Source of the DNA: an uncultured Muribaculaceae bacterium
GTDB lineage: Bacteria; Bacteroidota; Bacteroidia; Bacteroidales; Muribaculaceae
DNA: 41,430 bases
NCBI GenBank assembly: GCA_945931475.1
Contig: CAMEPD010000013.1
Coordinates: forward strand, 1 to 41,430
Reading direction: 5' to 3'
A model generated the notes under the pieces. That model searched no databases and had not been told where the DNA came from. It saw only the letters and a program-made list of their open reading frames with translations. The stretch's first letter is position 1, and every line of letters begins with the position of its first letter. This document shows positions 23,479 through 31,251 of this stretch, one piece after another. Both the position numbers and the translations under genes were made by a program.

Positions 23479-24861
23479 TCAATCGTGAACGGGACGTACA
23501 AGAATACCAATACTCTTGAATGTGTCGTCCTGTTTGATGGAGGGGTCGCTGTTCTGCCATTTGGTCAGACGGAGCGTGTAGGCCGAATGTTCCTCGGCCT
23601 TGACGCCCGAACGCAGCGGTTTGGGGTTAGCCGTCATGTAATGGCTGGTGAAGGGCATGCCCATAACGTCGTACATATCGGCGCACATCAGCCCCTCAGC
23701 ACCCATATAGCCGGCCACGGGGAGGAAGATGGAGTTGCCGTTGGCGGCGGTGCAGCGGTAGCCGTATTTGCCGTCTTCTGTAGTCCAGGTCTGGGTGGTG
23801 TTGGCGAGCAGCTCCTCAACCTGTTCTTTGGTGGGAAGGTGCCAGCCCTGGCCCCAGCGCACTGTGGCCACATCGTACTTTGTGCCGGAGATGTCGTCGC
23901 CGAGGTCGGTGTATGTATAGGGGTTGGTGGTCATGTCGCAGTACTTGTATGCTGGATCACCGTAGACACCCTGCACCTTGGTCATACCCCATGCATAGAA
24001 GTTACCGGGTTCCGAGGCCTTGGAGGCCATAACGTTGTGCGAGGCCCATTTCACCGACAGCCCGAGGTCAACCATATCCATGGGACCCGGCTCGGGTTCG
24101 GGGTCTACATCGGCCAGGGCGCCCTGTACCGGGCGGATGCTGTAGCCTAACGACGGAGCATCGTACGACTCGTATTCTCCGTATGACGACTGACCGAACT
24201 GGAAGCGGTATGCACGGTAGTTGTAATCGTTATCCTCGGCGAGGGTCGATGTCCAGTAGAATCCGCCGATGTTCTCGTAGCCGTTGAGCTCCTGCCCCTC
24301 GACGGAGTATAGGCGTCCGGCTGCGGGGAGGAAGATGTAGTTGCCGTTTGCGGCGGTCACGCGGTAGCCGGAAACGCCATTGAGCGCGGTCCATTCCCAC
24401 TGGCAGTTATTGCGTAGTTCAGCCCATTCGTCATGTGTGGGCATACGCCATTCGCCACCGAGGCGCACCGTGGCGGCATCGTGCTGCGTGCCGGTGATTT
24501 CGGAACCGATACGCTGGATTGTGCCCCACTCCAGGTTGAAGAACTGATATGTTTCGTCGTTGTAGACCTCCTTGGTCTGCGTTTCTCCCCAGGCATAGAA
24601 ACCGCCTGACTTTTCGGGGGCGGTGGCGTCGAGATTGCAGGTGGCCCACTTCACGGAGAGGCCGAGGTCCACGGCCTGTGCTTCGGGCTCCGGGGCGTCG
24701 CCTTCGTTCAGGAATGTGATACGGGCAATCTCGTCGACGTAATGCTGTTCGGTGGTTCCGTCGAGGCGCTCAATCTTCATGATGCCGCGCTGTTGGGCCG
24801 ATGCCGACAGGGCCATAACGGCGCCTGCCGCAAGGAGTAATGTATTCTTCATCTTCATCAT
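23479..24861 (-). CDS. Exported protein with two FISUMP-type domains
   Basis: A 460-aa exported protein. Signal peptide residues 1-22 (cleavage after ASA). Residues about 27-51 (IMKIERLDGTTEQHYVDEIARITF) are a short module common at the front of Bacteroidales surface proteins. Two tandem copies of a Fibrobacter-succinogenes-major-paralogous-type domain follow, about 63-255 and 263-460. Each opens with VDLGLSVKWA, then GFYAWGE or GNFYAWGM, an H.LPT or MPTHDEW segment, AANGN.IFLPAAG, and ends SIRPVQG or LVRPVHD. No sorting tail is visible. It starts 2 bp after the small T9SS-tail gene, so they share a promoter. Function unknown; such proteins are usually surface or outer-membrane associated. 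Confidence 0.85.
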   Translation of the reverse strand: MMKMKNTLLLAAGAVMALSASAQQRGIMKIERLDGTTEQHYVDEIARITFLNEGDAPEPEAQAVDLGLSVKWATCNLDATAPEKSGGFYAWGETQTKEVYNDETYQFFNLEWGTIQRIGSEITGTQHDAATVRLGGEWRMPTHDEWAELRNNCQWEWTALNGVSGYRVTAANGNYIFLPAAGRLYSVEGQELNGYENIGGFYWTSTLAEDNDYNYRAYRFQFGQSSYGEYESYDAPSLGYSIRPVQGALADVDPEPEPGPMDMVDLGLSVKWASHNVMASKASEPGNFYAWGMTKVQGVYGDPAYKYCDMTTNPYTYTDLGDDISGTKYDVATVRWGQGWHLPTKEQVEELLANTTQTWTTEDGKYGYRCTAANGNSIFLPVAGYMGAEGLMCADMYDVMGMPFTSHYMTANPKPLRSGVKAEEHSAYTLRLTKWQNSDPSIKQDDTFKSIGILVRPVHD

Positions 24862-24863
24862 TT

Positions 24864-25340
24864 TCAGAACTTTATCTTTATTACGTTTTTATTTACACGA
24901 AGTACGTAGACCCCCGGGGTGAAGTCACTCAGGCTGATGGAGTACTGTCCGGAGGCCCGTGTGCTGAGCAGGGTGCGGCCATCGAGGGCGTAAAGGGTAA
25001 GGCTGCTCTGCTCGGGAAGGTTGTCTACGGTGAGCACCGAGCCCGAGCGGCTTAGCGTGATTTCGGGTTGAGTGGCCTCGGGGGCGTCAATGCCTACGGT
25101 GGCGCCGACAAACTCAAACCGGTCTACGTCGTCGATGGCGTAGGTCTGGGTGAAATCGGGATTCTCGGCGCTTACTGTGAGCGATGTGCCGCTGAACTGC
25201 ACCTGCGGTTTCTGCGAGAACAGCAACAGCACCGGGTCACCCGACCGGGGCACTACCTTCAGCGCGTTCCCCTGAGCCTGAGCCATGACGCCCGGCACAA
25301 GTGCAAGCATAGCGATGATAAATACTACGATTCTCTTCAT
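24864..25340 (-). CDS. Small exported protein with a T9SS-like C-terminal tail
   Basis: A 158-aa protein. Signal peptide about residues 1-20 (cleavage after VMA). Residues about 25-78 form a module seen in many Bacteroidales secreted proteins (KVVPRSGDPVLLLFSQKP, QTYAIDDVDRFEF). Residues about 95-158 look like a type A secretion tail of the type IX system: SSLTLYALDGRTLLSTRA and the end PGVYVLRVNKNVIKIKF. It thus consists of little more than the leader module and the sorting tail, with no cargo domain. It is transcribed from the consensus promoter at 25373-25403 with the FISUMP gene directly after it. Confidence 0.75.
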   Translation of the reverse strand: MKRIVVFIIAMLALVPGVMAQAQGNALKVVPRSGDPVLLLFSQKPQVQFSGTSLTVSAENPDFTQTYAIDDVDRFEFVGATVGIDAPEATQPEITLSRSGSVLTVDNLPEQSSLTLYALDGRTLLSTRASGQYSISLSDFTPGVYVLRVNKNVIKIKF

Positions 25341-25372
25341 GTTGGATGTGAATAAATGGATTTATGCACCGA

Positions 25373-25403
25373 CAAAGGTATTCAGAATTTATCATTTTGC
25401 AAA
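25373..25403 (-). promoter_or_regulatory. Consensus Bacteroidetes promoter for the T9SS-tail/FISUMP pair
   Basis: On the minus strand TTTG (25400-25403), a 19-nt spacer and TACCTTTG (25373-25380) match the consensus exactly. The predicted start leaves a leader of about 30 nt before the ATG at 25340. Confidence 0.85.
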
Positions 25404-25548
25404 ATATTCGTGAATAAATATTTCGCGGTGCCAACAATCAAGGCTTTCCGACCAACAAAATTCGCAAAATGGAAACAAAATAAAATATTTTAGCATATTT
25501 TCACATTCTTTCACACGTGATGATATATCACCTTATATTTCTTTTATC

Positions 25549-25556
25549 TACATTTG
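25549..25556 (+). promoter_or_regulatory. Putative -7 box for the large surface protein
   Basis: TACATTTG matches TAnnTTTG in an AT-rich stretch; no good TTTG partner is seen upstream. It would give a leader of about 180 nt containing the 43-bp repeats. Confidence 0.5.
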
Positions 25557-25572
25557 CACATTACAGTTTCCG

Positions 25573-25676
25573 GAAAGCTCCGGCCCCACCCGGTAAAGCC
25601 ACGGAAAAGCCGCTTGAAAGCTCCGGGCCCATCCCGGAATGCCACGGAAAAGCCGACTGAAAGCTCCGGAAAAGCC
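25573..25676 (+). repeat. 43-bp tandem direct repeat in the leader of the large surface protein
   Basis: GAAAGCTCCGG recurs at 25573, 25616 and 25659, exactly 43 bp apart. Units one and two agree at about 36 of 43 positions, both carrying GCCACGGAAAAGCCG; the third unit is cut short. A 43-bp period is not a multiple of three, so this is not coding repeat. Together with the divergent promoters it fills the 399-bp gap 25341-25739. Confidence 0.85.
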
Positions 25677-25739
25677 TCGCGCGGGCACCTTGTCAGAATT
25701 CATCATTATAATCAACAATACAATCTTATCCCTATCAAG

Positions 25740-28700
25740 ATGAAGAAATCTACATTATGCGTTATGCTCGGAACTGTTCTGAGCCTGTGGGGAAGCCAGG
25801 GGGCTTTCGCGCAGGACGACGGACAGGAACCGTTCTACAAAATCACCTCGCAGGATGAGTTCAACCAGTGTACGTTAAAGAACGACCGTTACGACCGCGA
25901 CAACGCCTGGGCCTGGTATCCTTATAGCGGCGGATTCATACGGCTCTGGTACTCATCATCTTATTCGAGCCACTATCTCGAGGATTATATCATCTCGCCG
26001 GAGCAGGCCCTTCAGGCCGGCAAACTCTACCGCATCACCTGCAAGCCGGCGGCATACGGCTCCAAAACGACAACCGACCTGACATTTCTCTACGGTCAGG
26101 GTGATGACGAGACGGCTTATACAGTAATTAAAAAGCTCTCCAATCTGCCCTACGCATCGAATGCAAGCTCTGCCTCAAATGCGGTAATCGACTTTGCCGT
26201 GCCGGCCGACGGCAACTACCACATCGCCATCTTGGGCGACAAAGAGTTTGCCAAGATTTGGGATTTCAAGGTTTACGCCCTCGGCGAATCGGCCATCCCG
26301 AATAAACCGTCGGATTTCCAGATAACGCCCGATGCCAACGGCCAGGCGTCAGCAGTAATTTCGTTCACGCTCCCTGCAACCACAATCACCGGCCAAGCTA
26401 TCCAGGGCGACCTCACATATAATATAATGAGGGGCGGCGAAAGCGTCAACACCGGCACCGGCACACCCGGCGCCGCTGTCAGCTGGACTGACACGACAGT
26501 TCCCGAAGGCTCGGCGACCTATTCCGTGACTGTAACCTCGGGCGAGAATACTACAGAGCCCGTGGAGGCCACCACCTTCATCGGCTACGAGACACCGCAG
26601 GCACCGACAGCCGCCGCATTCACCAGCGACGACGACACCCGCACCGTCACATGGGAGGCTCCGACAACCGGCATCCACGGCATCGCCCTCGACCCGGCTC
26701 TGCTGAGCTATACCGTGACCCGGTGCACCGGCGCGGATGAAGAAGAGGTAGCCTCGGGCCTGAAAGCCACTACCTTCTCCGACACTTACGCAGCTTCATC
26801 GCCCGTAAATCTGTCATACAAGATTGTGGCCGTCAACGGCACGAAGAGCTCGGCCGAGGCTGCTACTCCGACCATAAAAATCGGCCATATCGACCTGCCG
26901 TTCAGTGACTCGTTCGCCGGAGCATCGCTCGGCGCCGTATGGGACTCGGAAGTAGTTACCGGCACATCGGCCACCAACAAATGGGAGGCAAAATCAATTG
27001 CCTCGGCAGGACGCTATGACGACAGTATCTCACCCACCGACAACGACGGCGGCTTCGCGTTCTACAATTCATACAACATCAATCGCAACAATGAGGCACG
27101 CCTGACGTCGGCTCCCATTTCGAAATCGTCGAGCAGCGCCCCATACGTTGAATTCATGTTCCACCACGATACCGGGAGCAGCTCCTCCAACGACCGCATC
27201 GTAGTGGAAGTGTCGTCGGACAACGGAGAATGGGTCGCCGTAGGCGACAGCGAAATCAAACGTTATTCCGAGACCGAAGGCTGGGTGAAATATATGTTCC
27301 CGCTCTCCGACGCTATCAGCGCCGATTGCTCGACCTACCGTGTGGGCTTCCACGCCATCAGTGGCTACGGCAATAACATGGCCCTCGACGCCGTGCGTAT
27401 ATTCAACCTCGTTGACAACGACATCGCCCTGTCAGTCGCAGCTCCAGCAAAAGTAGTGGCCGGAGCCGAAGCCAAGCTCATGATTACCCTCGCCAACCAG
27501 GGCAATGTTGCTATCCCGGCCGACAGCTATTCGCTGGATGTATTCAGCACTCTCCCCACTCAGCTTGAGGCCCCCGCAAGCGTCGACCTCGGTGCCCTTG
27601 AAGTAAAGACATTTGAGGTGGCATTCACTCCGTCGGCCCTCGATATCGCCGACCTTGAGAGCGTCGACTTCTCAGTCGAGGCTGTATATGCCAATGATGC
27701 CGACCCCGACAACAACTCGGCAACCGCAAGCGCTCCGACAGCTTACGCCGAGCACGCCGCTGTCGAGCACCTCTCTCTGGAACCCGCCGAAGGTGCATTC
27801 AACCTCAGCTGGGACGCCGCAGGTGACCCCGACTACGAGCCCTTCAACTACTCGGAGGACTTCGAAGGCTTTGAGGACGGTGCTACCGGCGAGTTCAACG
27901 GCTTCAAGTCGTACGACTTCGACGAGAGCGCCGGCTCAAGCTACTACGCCGTAACCGGCAAATCTGAATTCTCCGTATTCACCGTTGAGCCCTTTCAGGC
28001 TTCCTCGGTAAAAGTGAATGGCGTAAACGGCCTCGGAGTCACAGTCGGCTACGGTGTCCAGCAGGACGACTGGCTCATCTCGCCGGCCCTCGCGGCCGAC
28101 CCGGTCTCGACCATCGACTTCTCGTTCAATATGGGTACTCCCACCCCTACTCAGAAGTTTGAAGTGAGATATGCCACCACCGAATACGACCCGGCAAGCC
28201 CCATGGATGCCTTCACAGAACTTGTCGACACACAGATATCGTCGACATATTCATCGTCGAAAGTACAGTCCGACGGCAAACTCTATAAGTTAAGCTATTC
28301 CCTCCCCGCCACCGCCAAATATGTTGCAATCCACATGATTACCAATAAGAGCAGCTACCAGAATGTAGTTTGGCTCGACGACATCGCCGTAGTTGAGAAC
28401 AACCCTGCTCCGCTACTGGGATACAACATATATCAGAAGGGCATCGGCCGCCTCAACAGCGAGGTGATTCCCAAGACCGAGCTCCAGTATGCTATCACTG
28501 AGCTGAATATGCCCATGGACGGCTCGTCACCCACATTCTTCGTTACGGCCGTATATCCCGACGGAGAATCGGCTCCTTCGCCCGTGGCTGTCATCGAGAT
28601 GCCCAAGGCTCCCGTGAACCTCACCGCCGAGCACACCGGCCACGACATCTACACCGGTCAGAACGACCTTACCATCAGCTGGGAAGCTCCGGAAGATGCC

Positions 28701-29612
28701 ACCGAATCCACCCTCTATTACGTATCGCTCAACGGTATCGAGGTTGCCGAGACCGACCAACTGCAGTACGTAGCAAGGAACGTTGCATCGAAGACCCACT
28801 GGATCGAGGTTTACGCTTCGCGCGACGGCCTCAGCAGTGAGTCAGTGATGACTTCGGTAACAGTCAGCGACGACGACTACGCCAAGGCTTCGTTCACCCT
28901 GTCGTCGAACAACGGCTTCATCCCCGCAGGGGTCAAGCTCGCCATCGCACCCGCCGAGGGTGAGGCCATCGAACTCCCCTTCGCCGACAACACCGCCGAA
29001 ATCGGCTTCCTCCCCCGAGGCAGCTACGCAGTGAGCTGCTCAGCCGAGGGATACGAAGACTTCAGCGCCAACCTTGACCTGCAGGCCGACACCGAGACTC
29101 CCGTCGAGCTTCAGGAGGTAATCGTAGCCCCCTACGATCTGGCCATCACCGCCCAAGAGGCAGAATCGGGACTTGTTCCCTTCCTGCTGACATGGAACAC
29201 CTCCGGCGAGACCAATATGTACCGCGTGGTTGACTACTCGATAACTCTCGACGGCGCGCCCTACGGCGAGAATACCACCGACACTCAGATGCTTATCGAG
29301 AACGCCGACACATCGAGCCACACCGCCGGTGTAAAGGCCAACTATGCATCGGGCTCGTCTACCGAATCGACCATCGTCTTCCAGGGCGTATCGGGTCTCG
29401 GCGGCGCATCAATGATCGTCACACAGGTTACCGGCCTCGAAGGCGCCATCCGCGTGAGCGTATCGGGCAATGCTGCCGTTGAAATATTCAACGCCGCCGG
29501 TCAGAGCGTGGCTTCGGTCAACCTCGCCGACGAGACACTGCTGATTCCGGCCGCACAGGGCATCTATGTGGCCCGCGTTGCCGGACGTTCGTTCAAGGTA
29601 GCAGTCCGCTAA
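25740..29612 (+). CDS. Large modular surface protein with choice-of-anchor-J-like and fibronectin III-like domains and a T9SS tail
   Basis: A 1290-aa exported protein. Signal peptide about residues 1-24 (MKKSTLCVMLGTVL... cleavage after AFA). Residues about 27-175 look like a jelly-roll domain, followed by fibronectin III-like segments to about 380. Two choice-of-anchor-J-like domains lie at about 384-557 (opening LPFSDSFAG) and 703-887 (opening YSEDFEGFEDG, with DDWLISPAL). A CARDB-like stretch lies between them (about 560-680). A fibronectin III-like segment (about 954-1040), carboxypeptidase-regulatory-like and further beta domains follow. The last 60 residues (VEIFNAAGQSVASVNLAD, GIYVARVAGRSFKV) resemble a T9SS type A tail. 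I start at ATG 25740 because the signal peptide begins there; the frame upstream crosses non-coding repeats. Likely an adhesin or glycan-binding protein. Confidence 0.85.
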   Translation: MKKSTLCVMLGTVLSLWGSQGAFAQDDGQEPFYKITSQDEFNQCTLKNDRYDRDNAWAWYPYSGGFIRLWYSSSYSSHYLEDYIISPEQALQAGKLYRITCKPAAYGSKTTTDLTFLYGQGDDETAYTVIKKLSNLPYASNASSASNAVIDFAVPADGNYHIAILGDKEFAKIWDFKVYALGESAIPNKPSDFQITPDANGQASAVISFTLPATTITGQAIQGDLTYNIMRGGESVNTGTGTPGAAVSWTDTTVPEGSATYSVTVTSGENTTEPVEATTFIGYETPQAPTAAAFTSDDDTRTVTWEAPTTGIHGIALDPALLSYTVTRCTGADEEEVASGLKATTFSDTYAASSPVNLSYKIVAVNGTKSSAEAATPTIKIGHIDLPFSDSFAGASLGAVWDSEVVTGTSATNKWEAKSIASAGRYDDSISPTDNDGGFAFYNSYNINRNNEARLTSAPISKSSSSAPYVEFMFHHDTGSSSSNDRIVVEVSSDNGEWVAVGDSEIKRYSETEGWVKYMFPLSDAISADCSTYRVGFHAISGYGNNMALDAVRIFNLVDNDIALSVAAPAKVVAGAEAKLMITLANQGNVAIPADSYSLDVFSTLPTQLEAPASVDLGALEVKTFEVAFTPSALDIADLESVDFSVEAVYANDADPDNNSATASAPTAYAEHAAVEHLSLEPAEGAFNLSWDAAGDPDYEPFNYSEDFEGFEDGATGEFNGFKSYDFDESAGSSYYAVTGKSEFSVFTVEPFQASSVKVNGVNGLGVTVGYGVQQDDWLISPALAADPVSTIDFSFNMGTPTPTQKFEVRYATTEYDPASPMDAFTELVDTQISSTYSSSKVQSDGKLYKLSYSLPATAKYVAIHMITNKSSYQNVVWLDDIAVVENNPAPLLGYNIYQKGIGRLNSEVIPKTELQYAITELNMPMDGSSPTFFVTAVYPDGESAPSPVAVIEMPKAPVNLTAEHTGHDIYTGQNDLTISWEAPEDATESTLYYVSLNGIEVAETDQLQYVARNVASKTHWIEVYASRDGLSSESVMTSVTVSDDDYAKASFTLSSNNGFIPAGVKLAIAPAEGEAIELPFADNTAEIGFLPRGSYAVSCSAEGYEDFSANLDLQADTETPVELQEVIVAPYDLAITAQEAESGLVPFLLTWNTSGETNMYRVVDYSITLDGAPYGENTTDTQMLIENADTSSHTAGVKANYASGSSTESTIVFQGVSGLGGASMIVTQVTGLEGAIRVSVSGNAAVEIFNAAGQSVASVNLADETLLIPAAQGIYVARVAGRSFKVAVR

Positions 29613-29634
29613 TCCATCCTACTGAATAATCGCT

Positions 29635-29672
29635 GAACGCCGCCGCGGAGTGACCGCCGCGGCGTTCTCTTT
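29635..29672 (+). terminator. Strong intrinsic terminator after the large surface protein
   Basis: GAACGCCGC (29635-29643) pairs with GCGGCGTTC (29659-29667), one C.C mismatch, then GCGG with CCGC around a 5-nt loop, followed by TCTTT. It separates the surface gene from the MgtC promoter. Confidence 0.88.
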
Positions 29673-29693
29673 GTCAATCCGCCCCGCGTGAAT

Positions 29694-29724
29694 TTTGGAA
29701 TGTGGGGAAAAAGCAGTATTTTTG
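29694..29724 (+). promoter_or_regulatory. Consensus Bacteroidetes promoter for the MgtC/SapB gene
   Basis: TTTG (29694-29697), 19-nt spacer, TATTTTTG (29717-29724). The predicted start near 29730 lies downstream of the longer frame's first codon at 29688, so the true start must be the ATG at 29751. Confidence 0.85.
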
Positions 29725-29750
29725 CAACACCAACCCCAAACGCCGCGCCC

Positions 29751-30467
29751 ATGGAGATTTTCAATCAGTTCATCGACCTGCTGACATCCACCGAAGTGAA
29801 CATCGTCAACACGGTGTTCCGCCTGCTGTTAGCCATGGTGCTTGGTGTGCTCGTAGGCGCCGAACGCAAACGCAAGGGTCAGATAGCCGGGGTGCGCACC
29901 TTCGCCCTGATTTCTATGGGCGCCTGTCTGGCCATGCTGTTGTCAATCTATGTGCCGCAGGTCTATATGGGCCTGAAGAACGGCGACCCGGGCCGTATCG
30001 CCGCGCAAGTAATAACCGGCGTCGGCTTCCTCGGCGGTGGCGCCATGATTCACCTCAAGGGGTCGGTACGCGGCCTCACCACAGCCTCCGGCATCTGGAT
30101 GACCGCCATTATCGGCATGGCCGTAGGCGTTGGCATGTACTGGAGCTCTATTATCGCCACCGGGCTGATTTTAGTGATACTTGTGGCCTTCGAAGTCTAC
30201 GAGCAGCACCTCAACCTGGGTCAGGAGAACCGTTCGATTCGGCTTACACTCCACGGCATTGTTGACGACATCGCCCCGTACGAGGCAGTCTTCCGCCGTC
30301 ACAACGTAAGGCTCTCCACCTATTTCATCACATATCATTTCGATGAGGACACCACGGATATCACATTCGTAGTCCTTGGCCCCTCGCACCGTAACTACCT
30401 GCGGATGTTCGACGAGCTCCGCCGTGTAGGTGATACTCTTACGCTGGCATTCTCATCGCAGTCGTGA
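29751..30467 (+). CDS. MgtC/SapB-family membrane protein
   Basis: A 238-aa protein. The N-terminal part (about 1-145) has the MgtC/SapB core: VFRLLLAMVLGVLVGAERKRKGQIAGVRTFAL, then a GACLAMLLSIYV helix, ITGVGFLGGGAMIHLKGSVRGLTTASGIWMTA, and a final helix pair. The soluble C-terminal domain (about 150-238) is ACT-like in layout. The family is linked to Mg2+ limitation, acid tolerance and, in pathogens, control of the F-ATPase; the gut role is unknown. ATG 29751 is chosen because the promoter lies just upstream. It is a single-gene transcription unit bounded by a terminator before and a palindromic element after. Confidence 0.92.
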   Translation: MEIFNQFIDLLTSTEVNIVNTVFRLLLAMVLGVLVGAERKRKGQIAGVRTFALISMGACLAMLLSIYVPQVYMGLKNGDPGRIAAQVITGVGFLGGGAMIHLKGSVRGLTTASGIWMTAIIGMAVGVGMYWSSIIATGLILVILVAFEVYEQHLNLGQENRSIRLTLHGIVDDIAPYEAVFRRHNVRLSTYFITYHFDEDTTDITFVVLGPSHRNYLRMFDELRRVGDTLTLAFSSQS

Positions 30468-30518
30468 GCGAGGGGAGGCGCCGCAATATTTCACCACGGT
30501 GTGCGTTAATTAGTAACA

Positions 30519-30710
30519 GGCAGGTTCTACAAATTGGACACCTGTCGGATAAGAAAATAACAATATCAGGTTCCTGGCTGATTTCTTGTATAAATCGGCT
30601 GCTTTTCCATCTTTCATCGGTCGTTTAGCTCGCTAAACTCCCTCTTTAAGATGAAAAATCATCTCGATTTCTACTACGAAATCATCGCAAGCCAATTTAT
30701 AGAACCCGCC
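30519..30710. repeat. 192-bp nested imperfect palindrome (MITE-like or structured RNA)
   Basis: The outer arms 30519-30537 and 30692-30710 match at 17 of 19 positions. Inside them, GATTTC/GAAATC (30580 and 30678), AAATCG/CGATTT (30592 and 30665), TTTTCCATCTT/AAGATGAAAAA (30603 and 30648) and GTTTAGC-TC-GCTAAAC (30623-30638) pair in nested order. No ORF lies within it. It occupies most of the 271-bp gap between the MgtC gene and the nDsbD gene. No T-run follows, so it is not a plain terminator. Confidence 0.8.
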
Positions 30711-30738
30711 AATAGATAAATGTAAACCCATACTTTCA

Positions 30739-31251
30739 ATGAAAAAGGTTCTCACAATATTCCTGTTAGCGATCTGTGCGGTAATCACAGCCACCGCTCA
30801 GGGTCCGGTCGACCCCGTGTCGTGGCGTGCCACGGCCAAAATGACTTCGCCCAACCGCGGCGTCATCACCATCCGCGCCACTATCAGCAAAGGTTGGCAC
30901 CTCTACGGCATGACGATGCCGGCCAACGGCCCCAAGCCGACGTCGTTCGACTTCGCCGGCAGCACGGGTGTGAAGTTCTCAGGCAATGTCACCCCCTCGA
31001 AGGCCCCGGTAAAAAAGCACGACGAGATGTTCGGCACCGACGTAACCTACTGGGAAAACTCGGTTAGCTTCACACGGCAGTTTACCGTCACCGACAGTTC
31101 GAAGGCCGGCATCACCCTGCAGGTGAGCTATATGGGATGCAACGACCGCACCTGCTCGCCCCCCAAGACAAAGAAACTCACAGTGAAAATTCCCGCATAC
31201 AAAAAGGCTGACGGCACCACCGGAACCTCCCCAAAATCACCAACTAAATGA
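30739..31251 (+). CDS. Periplasmic nDsbD-only protein (disulfide corrector domain)
   Basis: A 170-aa exported protein. Signal peptide about residues 1-20 (cleavage after ATA). The rest matches the N-terminal periplasmic domain of DsbD: GVITIRATISKGWHLYGM, YWENSVSFTRQFTV, and the paired cysteines Cys134 and Cys139 in GCNDRTC. In DsbD this domain passes electrons to DsbC, CcmG and others. Here it stands alone, without membrane or thioredoxin domain, directly in front of a full dsbD (ATGA overlap at 31248). It is likely a redox partner or shuttle fed by that DsbD, arisen by partial duplication. Confidence 0.88.
   Translation: MKKVLTIFLLAICAVITATAQGPVDPVSWRATAKMTSPNRGVITIRATISKGWHLYGMTMPANGPKPTSFDFAGSTGVKFSGNVTPSKAPVKKHDEMFGTDVTYWENSVSFTRQFTVTDSSKAGITLQVSYMGCNDRTCSPPKTKKLTVKIPAYKKADGTTGTSPKSPTK

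Noticed and set aside
25573..25676. Possible CRISPR array
   Set aside because: Units are directly adjacent and slightly divergent with no unique spacers, and no cas genes are in the window.
30519..30710. Intrinsic terminator of the MgtC gene
   Set aside because: Far too long and with several nested stems, and no T-run follows the right arm.
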